NCBI GenBank assembly: GCA_963823675.1
Contig: CAWGMT010000013.1
Span: forward strand, 186,001-250,000
Source: CAWGMT01 sp963823675
GTDB lineage: Bacteria; Planctomycetota; Planctomycetia; Isosphaerales; Isosphaeraceae
DNA length: 64,000 bases
Reading direction: 5' to 3'
Shown: positions 17,446-26,249 of the stretch, one piece after another
Numbering within the stretch: position 1 is the first letter of the stretch
Layout: each line of letters starts with the position of its first letter
Program-made: the position numbers and the translations under genes
The notes under the pieces: generated by a model
What the model was told of the DNA's origin: nothing
The model's database searches: none
Seen by the model: the letters and a program-made list of their open reading frames with translations, nothing else

Positions 17446-17730
17446 ATGCGCATGCCGCGGATACGTCGCCGAGTCTATTTCTCGGGCCGGGTTCAAGGCG
17501 TGGGGTTCCGCTATACGTGCCGAACAATCGCCCGCGGCTTCCAGGTCGGCGGCTATGTCCGAAATATGCCCGACGGGCGCGTCGAATTGATGGCCGAGGG
17601 AGAGCCCGGCGAACTCGACGAATTTTTGAGCGCGATCCAATCGGAGATGAATTCGTATATCAAGGGTGCCGCCATCGAATCCGCACCAACAGGCGACTAT
17701 CCCTTGACCGATTTCTCGATTCGGTTCTAG
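17446..17730 (+). CDS. acyP: acylphosphatase
   Basis: About 94 residues from ATG 17446 (ATG 17452 is also possible). The acylphosphatase signature is complete: RVYFSGRVQGVGFRYTCR, in which the Arg of GFR binds the acyl-phosphate, then GYVRNMPDGRVELMAEGEPG with the catalytic Asn. The length matches the family (90-100 residues). It hydrolyses the carboxyl-phosphate bond of small acyl-phosphates in the cytoplasm. It stands alone between a secreted protein and an ABC-2 permease, after a strong hairpin. Confidence 0.93.
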   Translation: MRMPRIRRRVYFSGRVQGVGFRYTCRTIARGFQVGGYVRNMPDGRVELMAEGEPGELDEFLSAIQSEMNSYIKGAAIESAPTGDYPLTDFSIRF

Positions 17731-17828
17731 CCGGTTGCTCGCTTGGCCGCGGTGAACTTGGTGCGGACAGTCGCAAACTTGCATCGTTCTGGTAATTTTC
17801 TCGTCATCTGCGAACAAACACCACAATC

Positions 17829-18649
17829 ATGAAATCACTGACCATTGCACTCGCCACCGCCAAGGAAACGATCCGCCAGCCGGCTTTCTTCGTGATGGCG
17901 ATCTTCGCCGGCGCACTTTTGATGGGGACGGTCGTTCTGCCGTATTTCACGTTCGGCGAAGACATCAAGATGTACGAGGACATCGGACTGACCACGATTT
18001 CCTTCTTCTGCATGCTGCTTGCTCTCTTGACGGCCAGCTCGACCGTCGCGGAGGAGATCGAGGGCAAGACGGCGATCACCCTGCTGTCCAAGCCGATCAA
18101 TCGCCGGCAGTTCATCATCGGCAAGTTTCTGGGAATCGAGCTGGGAGTGCTGGCGCTCTATGTTCTGCTCGGAGCCGTCTTCGCCGCCGGGGTCTGGTTC
18201 AAGTACGCGTACGACCTGCGCGAATCAGCCGGGTCGGCGCTCGAGTCGGCGAAGCAATGGGCTCAGGTCTTGCGGGTCCTTCCGGGCCTGGCGCTTGGGT
18301 TTTTCGAGGTGACAGTCCTCGCCAGCATCAGCGTGGCAATCTCGACGCGGTTGCCCATGCTGGCCAACCTCGTGGTTTGCATCCTGATCTTTTTCCTCGG
18401 CCACTTGAGCCCCATTCTCGTGGAAGTGGCGGCACAGTCCCAGCTCAACGAGCTGGTCAGCTTCATGGCCAGGTTGTTTGCCTGGCGCTGCCGTCGCTCG
18501 AGTTCTTCAATGCCGGCCCGTCGATCTCAACCGGTGCGGTCATACCCTGGTTCGGATACGTTCTGCCGGCATTCGGCTATTGCGTGTTGTACAGTGGAGC
18601 AGCCTTGTTGTTTGCCTTCTTGCTCTTCGAAGACCGTGACCTAGCCTAG
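17829..18649 (+). CDS. ABC-2 type transporter permease (frameshifted)
   Basis: ATG 17829. A membrane protein with about six hydrophobic segments: TIRQPAFFVMAIFAGALLMG, TTISFFCMLLALLTASS, LGVLALYVLLGAVFAAGVW, ANLVVCILIFFLGHL and, in the next frame, a C-terminal PWFGYVLPAFGYCVLYSG. The loop VAEEIEGKTAITLLSKPINR is typical of ABC-2 (NatB/YhaP-like) permeases. The frame breaks near 18480: adding one base joins LVSFMARLFA to ALPSLEFFNAGPS and gives a complete ~273-residue protein ending at 18649. The ABC gene 28 bases downstream could be its partner, though it carries its own membrane domain. Confidence 0.72.
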
Positions 18650-18677
18650 CCCCTCCCCCAGTCAGGGAACCTCACGC

Positions 18678-20747
18678 ATGCAAGCCGACGCGTATCGCCG
18701 TGCGCGAACGCTTCTGAGTTCCCGCCGCGGATTCGTCACAGCCCGAATCCTGGGGGCCGTGCAGTCCCTTCTGGTCCTGGCGCTTCTGGGCGTGATCGCT
18801 CTGTTCGTGGCCGTCATGGCCTCCCGGGGCGAGGCGCGGTTCCCTGCCGCCAACGTCAGAGTGTTGCCACGCTGGGTCGCCAGCAGCGAAAGCGGCGTGG
18901 ATCAGCAATACCTGCTCTTCGACGATTCCGGTATCTTTCCGGTCATTGCGGGCAATCTCCTGAGCGATACTCCCCCACTCCCGGCTGGAGCACCCGCTTG
19001 GGAACGGATCACCGCGATCGGTGCGAACCTGTTGAGCGGCAACTATGTCCATCGCAAAGGCGCCGCAGCGCTCGATCGGCTGACCAGTCTGTTGCCCACC
19101 TTGCGCTTTAATCTGGGTGCGCTCGTGACACTGCTCGGCTTCGGACTGGTCCTGCTCGTCCTGCTGGCGGGGTTGGGTCGATGGCGCAGCCGGACCATCG
19201 CTTGGGCCGCGTGCGAGGTCGCGACCTCTCTTCGGCGGCAAATTCATCGCCAGATGTATCGACTCGGCCAATCGTCGCTGCCCACCGAGGGAACAGGGCC
19301 GGTGATCAATCTCTGGACGCGTGAAGTCAACGACGTTCGCGATGGGCTCTTCGACGATCTCGATGTGACGCCGCGGGTCGAGCTTCTGGCTGCCGGGCTG
19401 TTGCTCCTGGCCCTCTTGGTCTCGCCCTTACTCACGATATTCCTGGGATCGCTCGGGCTCCTGGTGTGGCTCACGGGCAGGGTCCTGGATCGCGAGGCTC
19501 AACTGGCCTCCGAATCGGCCCTGCGCGATGCTTCTGTCCAGCTCTGTCTGCTCCACGAGGACCTCGGCCTGCTGCGCACCGTTCGCGTCTATGGCGTGGG
19601 CGAGTACGACAAGCAGCGATTCGACGAGCACCTCGAGCGTTATCAAGACGCCGACGCCAAGCGCCTCAGACCGAAAGGCCGGCTGCACCCGAGTACCGGC
19701 TTGCTCTACGGCGCCGGCCTGGCGATCGCTCTGGGCCTGCTCGGGTACAACGTCGTCGTCAAGGACCAGATCTCGATCGCCGGCATGCTCATCCTGCTGG
19801 TCTCTTTGGCAGGGCTGGCCTACCCCATCAACGAATGGCTGCGGCTGCGGAAGTCGATGCGGCAGGCGAATCGCTCGGCACACGGAATCTTCGAGTTTCT
19901 GGAGCGAAGGCCCGAGCTTCATCAGGAAGTCGGGGCGCAGTTCCTCAATCCTCCCAAGGAACAGGTCGCATACGAAAATGTTTCCCTGGAAAGCAGGTCG
20001 GGCCGCAAGCTGCTCGAAGGGTTCTCCGCCGAAATCCCCGCCGGCGCCCGCACGAGCGTTCTCGGCCTGGACGAAGATGCCAAGCTCGCGCTGCTCTGTC
20101 TCATACCCCGCTTGATTGATCCGCGGATCGGCAGGGTCGTTATTGACGGCAAAGACCTCCGCGAGATGACGCTGGAGTCGGTGCGGGCACAAGTCGCGAC
20201 CGTCCTTCAGGCCGATCTCATCTTCACCGACTCGGTCATGGTCAACATCGGTCTGGGCGACCGGATGAACACGTTGCCCAGAGTGATCGAAGCCGCCAAG
20301 ATCGCTCACGCCCATCAATTCATCCAGGACCTGCCCCACGGCTACGACACGACGATCGGCCCCCTGGGCCATTACCTCAAGCCGGATGAACAATTTCGGA
20401 TCGCACTTGCGCGCGCCTATCTCCACGACCCGTCGATCTTGATCGTCGAGGAGCCGAACGTGGCGATCGACGAAAACACCAAGCACTTGATCGACGATTC
20501 ACTCTCGCGCATGTCGGTCGGTCGTACCTTGATCATCATCCCGCATCGCCTGTCCACCGTGCGATCGAGCGACCATGTGATCATCCTCCATGACGGCCGC
20601 GCCGAGGACGCGGGGTCGCCGTCACAGCTTCAAGCCGACAGCAAGCTCTATCGCCACCTCATCTATTCCGAATTCAACGAATTCGCCACCGGCGAGATCG
20701 AAGCCGGCCAGATTGGACACGGCGAGGCAGTCCACAAAGGCAAGTGA
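18678..20747 (+). CDS. ABC exporter-like protein with degenerate ATPase motifs
   Basis: A 689-residue membrane-NBD fusion. Residues 1-400 hold several hydrophobic helices (ILGAVQSLLVLALLGVIAL, LVTLLGFGLVLLVLLAGL, ELLAAGLLLLALLVSPLLTI); residues ~430-670 form a nucleotide-binding domain. Its motifs are unusual: the Walker A position reads GLDEDAKLALL instead of GxxGxGK(S/T), and the ABC signature reads LKPDEQFRIALARA instead of LSGGQ. Walker B with its Glu (ILIVEEPNVAID), the Q-loop region (ATVLQADLIFTDS) and the H-loop (IIIPHRLSTV) are retained. It may bind ATP without normal hydrolysis, or be a regulatory paralogue. There is no frameshift, so the divergence is real at the sequence level. Confidence 0.8.
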   Translation: MQADAYRRARTLLSSRRGFVTARILGAVQSLLVLALLGVIALFVAVMASRGEARFPAANVRVLPRWVASSESGVDQQYLLFDDSGIFPVIAGNLLSDTPPLPAGAPAWERITAIGANLLSGNYVHRKGAAALDRLTSLLPTLRFNLGALVTLLGFGLVLLVLLAGLGRWRSRTIAWAACEVATSLRRQIHRQMYRLGQSSLPTEGTGPVINLWTREVNDVRDGLFDDLDVTPRVELLAAGLLLLALLVSPLLTIFLGSLGLLVWLTGRVLDREAQLASESALRDASVQLCLLHEDLGLLRTVRVYGVGEYDKQRFDEHLERYQDADAKRLRPKGRLHPSTGLLYGAGLAIALGLLGYNVVVKDQISIAGMLILLVSLAGLAYPINEWLRLRKSMRQANRSAHGIFEFLERRPELHQEVGAQFLNPPKEQVAYENVSLESRSGRKLLEGFSAEIPAGARTSVLGLDEDAKLALLCLIPRLIDPRIGRVVIDGKDLREMTLESVRAQVATVLQADLIFTDSVMVNIGLGDRMNTLPRVIEAAKIAHAHQFIQDLPHGYDTTIGPLGHYLKPDEQFRIALARAYLHDPSILIVEEPNVAIDENTKHLIDDSLSRMSVGRTLIIIPHRLSTVRSSDHVIILHDGRAEDAGSPSQLQADSKLYRHLIYSEFNEFATGEIEAGQIGHGEAVHKGK

Positions 20748-20757
20748 AATGGACTTC

Positions 20758-21492
20758 TCAAGAGAATTCGTTGACCGTCGGTTTGATCACGAGCATGGGG
20801 ACGTGAGCCCGTGGCGGTAACTCGACCAGGAACTTGACCGCGGCCGCGACGTCCTCCGGCTGAAGGATAACCGCGCGCCGCTCTGCACCAACGGCGATGG
20901 GGCGCTGGTCAAGGATTGGCGTATTCACCTCTCCGGGATAGATCACGGACGAGCGGATCCCGCAGATTCCTTCCTCGAGCCCCAGAGCGATGCCAAGCGC
21001 AGACTGACCGAACTTGGAGGCGGAATAACCCCCTCCCCCCAGACGGTTCGCTCGCATACCGGAAACCGAGCAAATCTGAATGACCAGTCCATTCTGATGC
21101 TTCCGCATGACTGGCAGCACGAAGTGAACGAGGTTAAAGGCCCCGGTCAGGTTCGTGGCCAGCATCCGATCCCAGTCGCCGGGCTCCAGGGAGTCGAGGC
21201 TGCGATTCTTGACGTTGATCCCGGCATTGCACACCAGGACGTCGATCGTTCCGAAGGCGCGTTCGACCTGGTCGACGAGCGTCTTGACCGCCTGGCGGTC
21301 GCTGACGTCGCAGGAGGCGACCAGGGCCGAGTCGCGGCCGGCGGACATCCCGGTGCGGTTCCGTTCCAGTTTCTCGCGGTCACGGCCGACCAGGGCTACG
21401 CGCAACCCCATTCCACACAAGGTATTGGCGATACTCTGCCCAATTCCGCTCCCTGCTCCCGTAACCAAAGCTGTCTTGAGCGCCGCGGCCAT
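20758..21492 (-). CDS. short-chain dehydrogenase/reductase (SDR)
   Basis: A 244-residue classical SDR from ATG 21492. The NAD(P) loop is TGAGSGIG near residues 11-18, a following GRDREKL carries a basic residue after the second strand (suggesting NADPH), NAG sits near residue 90, the catalytic Ser is in ICSVSGM, and Tyr-Lys are in YSASK near residue 156. C-terminal PEDVAAAVKFLVELP is typical of the family. Substrate unknown. It converges on the ABC gene (10-base gap). Confidence 0.9.
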   Translation of the reverse strand: MAAALKTALVTGAGSGIGQSIANTLCGMGLRVALVGRDREKLERNRTGMSAGRDSALVASCDVSDRQAVKTLVDQVERAFGTIDVLVCNAGINVKNRSLDSLEPGDWDRMLATNLTGAFNLVHFVLPVMRKHQNGLVIQICSVSGMRANRLGGGGYSASKFGQSALGIALGLEEGICGIRSSVIYPGEVNTPILDQRPIAVGAERRAVILQPEDVAAAVKFLVELPPRAHVPMLVIKPTVNEFS

Positions 21493-21600
21493 GGATGTCC
21501 CCTCTCGGCGTGAGTTGTCAGTTCCGTTATTTCACCGCGCCGCGCACGCAGATCCCAGCGCGGCCGGCTCGGGCGGCGCCATTGTACCTCGGGCGGGGGG

Positions 21601-21683
21601 AAAGGATGAGGGATGAGGGACAATCGTCTCCGGCGGAACGGATCGGGTTCTATTCATCCTTCATCCTTCATCCTTCATCCTTT
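21601..21683. repeat. GGATGA-type inverted repeat
   Basis: GGATGAGGGATGAGGG on the left is matched by three to four copies of TTCATCC on the right, which forms an imperfect hairpin between the SDR and subtilase genes. The spacer and arms resemble low-complexity dispersed repeats common in planctomycete intergenic DNA (recognition from memory). Confidence 0.6.
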
Positions 21684-21690
21684 CGAGAGA

Positions 21691-23292
21691 TCAGGCATTC
21701 CAGATCTGCACCTGGTATTCCCCTTGCCCCCAATCATCCGAGCCGCCGGCTCCCCACGAGGTCACCGCCGACGATGCAGTGGTCGTCGTCGCGGCGGTCG
21801 CCGTTGTCGCGGTCGCAGCGCTCGTTGTCGCGGTGGTGGTCGTTGTCGCGGCGGTGGTCGTAGCAGTCGTCGTTGTCGCGGTGGTGGTCGTCGTCGCAGC
21901 AGTCGTTGGGGCGGTCGTTGTTGTTGACGTGACGGCTGGCGCATTGCTCACTTGACTCGTGTTGACCGTGCTAACAACCGGCGTGGACGAGCCGGAGCCC
22001 GTGGGTGTCGCGGTCAACTGGCTCGTGGTGGAGACCGTCGTCTGCGTACTGCCCGTCGCGCCACTCGTTACCGGGCCGGTTGACTGGGCCGGCATGGGGA
22101 TTAGCTTGGCCGAGTTGAGCACGTTGAGCTCTCCCAGCGTGATCCCGGTGACGGGATCCTGGATCGGCGTGGCCCCTTGTTGCAGCCAGGTTTTGATCTG
22201 GGCGATCGTGGGTAAGGTCCCGAACCGTGACTGGTAGATATCTTGCAGCAAAGTGACGGACCCGGTCACGAGCGCGGTGGCGAAACTCGTTCCCTGAACC
22301 ACTGCGGTGCCCGAGTCACCGCTGGGGACCGTCAATCCCTCGCCAGGCGCCGCGATGGTCGTCGCGGAGAGGCCCCCGATGGCCGACCCTAATCGCTGGG
22401 CATTCGACAGCAAGTTTCCGGAAAGGTCGGTCGCCGTGACGCTGATCGTATCGCTCACGACCGCCGCGAACCCCATGCCCTGCTGACCGTTGAAGTTGTT
22501 GCCGGCCGCAGCGACGACCGGGATATTCATCGCGGCAAGCTGGCCGATCAGGTTAGTGATCTGCTCCCCTTCGCCGCCGTCAGTGGCGAACCAGTTCTGG
22601 GCGTAGTTGCCGCCGTCGGAAAGCGACATGTTGACCGCGGTGATATTGTACTGCTGGTGATTGTTGATCACCCACTGAAGCGCATTGGCGACGCTCGTCA
22701 GGCTTCCCGTGTTGGTGTTATCGGTGACGCGGAGCGCCACGATGTTGACGCCGGGCGCGACGCCGAGATCATTGGGATCGTCCGACCCGATCAAGCCGGC
22801 GGTGCCCGTGCCATGCTGAGAGCTGGTCGCCATCGGATTGGACGAGTTATCGGCGAAGTCGTAGCCGGCGATCACCTTGTAGCCGGGCCCGAAGCCGCCG
22901 CCCAAGGCCGGGTTATTGTAATCGACGCCGGTATCGATCACAGCGACCGTCATGCCGCTGCCATCGACATTGTACGTCAACCTTGTTTGGGCCGCGCCAA
23001 TGACTGGGTCATACGCGGTCGGGGCCCCGGTCTCGATCGAGCCGGCGGGCCGTTCGGCCTCACGCGGATAGGTCGCGTGCGCAGCCCCGCTGTGAATCGT
23101 CGCCCGCGTGTGAGCGGCCACCTCGTGCGCGTGCCGAAGTTGGCGGTGAGCAACCAAAAGCGGAGTGGTCATGTGTTCGGTCAAGCTGGTTCCCACAGTG
23201 CTTGAGAGCAGGCACCGGTCGTCGAGGAACTCGAGCTGCGGCCGATGGCGCAAACGGGTCGTGCGACGGTTGCGTTTGCCGGTCCATCCCAT
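21691..23292 (-). CDS. secreted subtilisin-like serine protease (S8)
   Basis: A 533-residue protein. The basic N-terminus leads into LEFLDDRCLLSS, the EDR-LLS-like export motif also seen in the giant FG-GAP protein. The S8 catalytic triad is complete: Asp in VAVIDTGVD (~120), His in SSQHGTGTAGLIG (~159) and Ser in GTSFATALVTG (~337), with the oxyanion Asn in VVAAAGNNFNG. After ~400 comes a Thr/Ala-rich low-complexity tail (~100 residues, encoded by GTCGTCGCG-like triplet repeats), probably a glycosylated or spacer segment. It ends in the short acidic/aromatic QGEYQVQIWNA. It probably acts outside the cell; substrate unknown. Confidence 0.9.
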   Translation of the reverse strand: MGWTGKRNRRTTRLRHRPQLEFLDDRCLLSSTVGTSLTEHMTTPLLVAHRQLRHAHEVAAHTRATIHSGAAHATYPREAERPAGSIETGAPTAYDPVIGAAQTRLTYNVDGSGMTVAVIDTGVDYNNPALGGGFGPGYKVIAGYDFADNSSNPMATSSQHGTGTAGLIGSDDPNDLGVAPGVNIVALRVTDNTNTGSLTSVANALQWVINNHQQYNITAVNMSLSDGGNYAQNWFATDGGEGEQITNLIGQLAAMNIPVVAAAGNNFNGQQGMGFAAVVSDTISVTATDLSGNLLSNAQRLGSAIGGLSATTIAAPGEGLTVPSGDSGTAVVQGTSFATALVTGSVTLLQDIYQSRFGTLPTIAQIKTWLQQGATPIQDPVTGITLGELNVLNSAKLIPMPAQSTGPVTSGATGSTQTTVSTTSQLTATPTGSGSSTPVVSTVNTSQVSNAPAVTSTTTTAPTTAATTTTTATTTTATTTAATTTTTATTSAATATTATAATTTTASSAVTSWGAGGSDDWGQGEYQVQIWNA

Positions 23293-23931
23293 TGGTCAGG
23301 TCTCCCCAGACGGCCGCCATGCCATTGGCTCAGGCCGCCCCGCGAATCGATGTGAACGCTCTCCTTCCGTGGCGAATCCTCGCCGACGACCGAAATCAAT
23401 TCGGCCACGGGACGAAGACACGGCGACCTGACGCAGTCAAAGACCGAGCCCGGCCGATCAGAGCGCAAGCATAGGTTGTTTGAGAAGGACCACCTGACGG
23501 CCGGGGTGTGCTGTCCAGTGTTGACCGGACTTTGGCGAGTAATGACCCCTTGCCTCCGGGCGGAATTCCCGAGTGCGGCGAACCGGCCACCGCCAAGAGC
23601 GAGCGAGGCGGAACGCGGGTTCCTCCCCGGGGACGCGCTCGAGGGCGTCGATTCCGTTCAGACCTCCTGTGGCAGACCGGGCGAAGTCGTTTCGCCCGAT
23701 CCATCGGGGAGGAGCTCGGTGCGGCTCCGCCCGCGCCGATGCGAATCCGGTCGCATCGGATGCTCCGATCGCACGAACGATCCGCCCTGGAGCGTGTCGT
23801 CACGATCGGAACGAGCAAGTCCGCGCTCCCACTTCGGCTTGTGCCTCATCTTGAGACGGCCTACATTAAGAGCCCAGCCTTACCCGCACTGATCGAGCGC
23901 GAGTCTCGATCGGTGACTCTTCTATCGGACC
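23293..23931. other. intergenic stretch, no supported gene
   Basis: About 640 bases between the divergent subtilase and kdsB genes. Open frames on both strands are Arg/Pro-rich and domain-less. Both promoters must lie here, but I cannot point to a convincing -35/-10 pair. No RNA gene seen. Confidence 0.4.
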
Positions 23932-24735
23932 ATGCCGCGGGAGATATTCTTGAGAAACCCGGAAACCGTCGCCGTGATACCGGCCCGCTTCGCTTCGACC
24001 CGACTCCCCGGCAAACCCCTTCTATCCGAAACCGGGCGACCGTTGATTCAGCACGTGGTCGAGGCCGCACGAGCGGCGAAATCGTTCCAACGCATCATCG
24101 TCGCGACCGACGACCAACGCATCGCGGAAGCCGTGAGCCGCTTCGGCGGCGAAGCCATGATGACCCGCGCCGACCACGCGACCGGAACCGACCGTGTCGC
24201 CGAGATAGCCGCGCGGCTCGAAACAACCGACGTGATCCTCAACCTGCAAGGCGACGAGCCCGAGATCAAGGGCGATACGCTCGACCAGGCGGTCGCCCTG
24301 CTCGCAAACGACGCCGACGCGCCCATGGCCACGCTCGCGACGCCCATCCGCGACGAGTCGGTCTATCGCGATCCTTCCTGTGTCAAGGTCGTCGTGAGCC
24401 ATCGCAACCGCGCCCTCTACTTTTCCCGCAGCCCGATTCCTCATCACCGCGACGGCCTGCCCCAGCCGGCCAAAAGTGGCGGCACAGGCGCCAGCCTGCT
24501 CGGCTACCTTCACCTGGGACTCTACGCCTATCGCCGCGAGTTCTTGCTCAATCTCGGATCGCTTCCCCGTTCGTCGCTGGAAGCCGCGGAAAAGCTCGAA
24601 CAGCTCCGCGTCCTCGAGGCCGGCTTTCCCATCGCAATCGGCATCGTCGACGAGCCAAGCATCGGCATCGACACGCCCGAAGACTACCGCCGCTTCGTCG
24701 AGCAATGGCGGGCGAAGCAGACCGGCTCGGCGTGA
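23932..24735 (+). CDS. kdsB: 3-deoxy-manno-octulosonate cytidylyltransferase
   Basis: A 267-residue CMP-Kdo synthetase. The N-terminal nucleotide loop VAVIPARFASTRLPGKPL is diagnostic, followed by VATDDQRIAEAV, NLQGDEPEI (metal-binding Asp), YFSRSPIPH and LGLYAYRREFL. Length fits KdsB (~250). It activates Kdo with CTP for lipid A core synthesis in the cytoplasm, so the host probably makes an LPS-type outer membrane. ATG 23932 is used; a GTG/ATG slightly downstream would trim only the first residues. It is followed by cysE on the same strand after 128 bases. Confidence 0.92.
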   Translation: MPREIFLRNPETVAVIPARFASTRLPGKPLLSETGRPLIQHVVEAARAAKSFQRIIVATDDQRIAEAVSRFGGEAMMTRADHATGTDRVAEIAARLETTDVILNLQGDEPEIKGDTLDQAVALLANDADAPMATLATPIRDESVYRDPSCVKVVVSHRNRALYFSRSPIPHHRDGLPQPAKSGGTGASLLGYLHLGLYAYRREFLLNLGSLPRSSLEAAEKLEQLRVLEAGFPIAIGIVDEPSIGIDTPEDYRRFVEQWRAKQTGSA

Positions 24736-24863
24736 TCGATTGCTTCGCCAGGCAGCTTTCCCTACGATGTTAGAGTTATCCGGATTGCGCCGCAATCGCC
24801 CGCCCCAAGCTGAGACATGATGTTACCGTCTGGCGGGGGCACGTTGCGAAAAGGACACCGATC

Positions 24864-25826
24864 ATGGCGACGGATTTGAGGCTCAAGGACCCGCTGGCGT
24901 CGATCACTCAGGGGATTGTCGAAACGTATGAAGAGTGTGGCGCCACGCACCATCTTGGCCACTCCCCGCTCCCAAGCTACCGGGAAGTGGTCGATATCCT
25001 GGCCGATTTGCGGGAGCTTCTCTATCCCGGTTACGGCCGGCGGCAAAACCTTCATCTGGGTAACGTCGCCTATCACGTCGGCGATCTGGTCGACGGCATC
25101 TGCGACCGGTTGACGCAGCAGGTCGCGCGTGCCTTCCGCCATAATTGCGCAGCGGCCGATCACGAGACCGATTTCGAGGCCAAGGCCCAGCGCATCGTCC
25201 TCAGCTTCCTCGAGACGATTCCCGGTCTGCGGCTGATCCTGGCCGAGGACGTGCAGGCGGCGTATGTCGGCGACCCGGCTGCCAAGAGCCTGGATGAAAT
25301 CGTCTTCTGCTACCCCGGCCTGGCCGCCGTGACGATCTATCGGATGGCTCACGAGCTATTCGGGCTCGGCGTTCCGTTGATCCCCCGGATGATGACCGAA
25401 TACTTACATGCCAAGACGGGCATCGACATCCATCCCGGTGCAACGATCGGACGCCGCTTCTTCATCGACCACGGCACGGGCGTCGTGATCGGCGAGACCA
25501 CCAGGATCGGTGACGACGTCAAGCTCTACCAGGGCGTCACCCTGGGCGCGCTCAGCTTTCCGCGCGATGAGCAGACCGGCCAGATCGTCCGCGACGCCAA
25601 GCGGCATCCGACCATCGACGATAGCGTCGTCGTCTACGCGAATGCCACGATCCTGGGCGGCGAGACCGTCATCGGCCACCACGCCGTCATCGGCTCCTCC
25701 GCCTGGATCACCCGCAGCATCGCCCCCTATACGACGGTGACGATCGAGAACCCCAGGCTCCGCTATCGCGAGGCCAACGACATCTCCGACGTCGATTACT
25801 TCAAGCGATTGAACTACCAGATCTGA
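24864..25826 (+). CDS. cysE: serine O-acetyltransferase
   Basis: A 320-residue protein from ATG 24864, with AAAAGGA upstream. The N-terminal half is helical (VVDILADLRELLYPGY). The C-terminal half is a left-handed beta-helix of hexapeptide repeats (GIDIHPGATIGRRFFIDHG, then TGVVIGETTRIGDDVKLYQG, then VVVYANATILGGETVIG), with the catalytic His in IDHGTG. This is the EpsC/SAT-type long form. It makes O-acetylserine from serine and acetyl-CoA, the first step of cysteine synthesis. No cysK neighbours it. Confidence 0.9.
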   Translation: MATDLRLKDPLASITQGIVETYEECGATHHLGHSPLPSYREVVDILADLRELLYPGYGRRQNLHLGNVAYHVGDLVDGICDRLTQQVARAFRHNCAAADHETDFEAKAQRIVLSFLETIPGLRLILAEDVQAAYVGDPAAKSLDEIVFCYPGLAAVTIYRMAHELFGLGVPLIPRMMTEYLHAKTGIDIHPGATIGRRFFIDHGTGVVIGETTRIGDDVKLYQGVTLGALSFPRDEQTGQIVRDAKRHPTIDDSVVVYANATILGGETVIGHHAVIGSSAWITRSIAPYTTVTIENPRLRYREANDISDVDYFKRLNYQI

Positions 25827-25835
25827 TGGCTCTGG

Positions 25836-25975
25836 TGATGGTCGCCTTTCTGTAGTCATCACGCTCCGCGTGATGGCTGCCTTTCTGTAGTCATCACGCT
25901 CCGCGTGATGGCGCCTTTCTGTAGTCATCACGCTCCGCGTGATGGTTCGACGTCACGCGGAGCGTGACGACTACG
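25836..25975. repeat. three 35-bp tandem repeats plus inverted copy
   Basis: Unit CTTTCTGTAGTCATCACGCT and CCGCGTGATGG recurs at 25846, 25881 and 25915 (35- and 34-base spacing). A partial inverted copy (TCACGCGGAGCGTGACGA) follows at 25953. Each unit contains the palindrome TCACGCTCCGCGTGA. It lies directly after cysE and resembles dispersed REP-like planctomycete repeats; it may act as a terminator. Confidence 0.75.
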
Positions 25976-25994
25976 TGCGCGACAACGGTTGGGC

Positions 25995-26249
25995 TCATGG
26001 TAACCGAATCACGCCGCGTTGCGGTGGAGGGGCCAAGCTGAATTCAGCTCGGTGTGCCAGAAAGAATTCGAGCCCCAACAAGATCGGTACGGGGTCGCCC
26101 GGCCGATCCTTCTGAGCGAACTTGGCGAGCAACGACAGAGGCCCGCGCAAGCGCGGCGGCTGGTCGGTCGGCAACCAGATATCCACGCGACCCAAGTCGC
26201 AGCGCTGGCCTGCCCAGGTTGTTGTGATCCCCGTCAGAATTGGTCGGAG
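25995..26249 (-). pseudogene. retropepsin-like protein, 3' remnant
   Basis: An open stretch of ~84 codons follows the sigma-factor stop in the same frame but has no proper start. Its translation (TTTWAGQRCDLGRVDIWLP, then DPVPILLGLEFFLAHRAEF, then PPPQRGVIRLP) reads like the C-terminus of small aspartyl-protease-like proteins common in planctomycetes; the catalytic DTG half is missing. I see it as a truncated gene. Alternative: a short gene from TTG 26195. Confidence 0.4.

Noticed and set aside
23508..24773. 421-codon plus-strand frame overlapping kdsB
   Set aside because: Arg-rich translation in the wrong frame of a clear KdsB gene.
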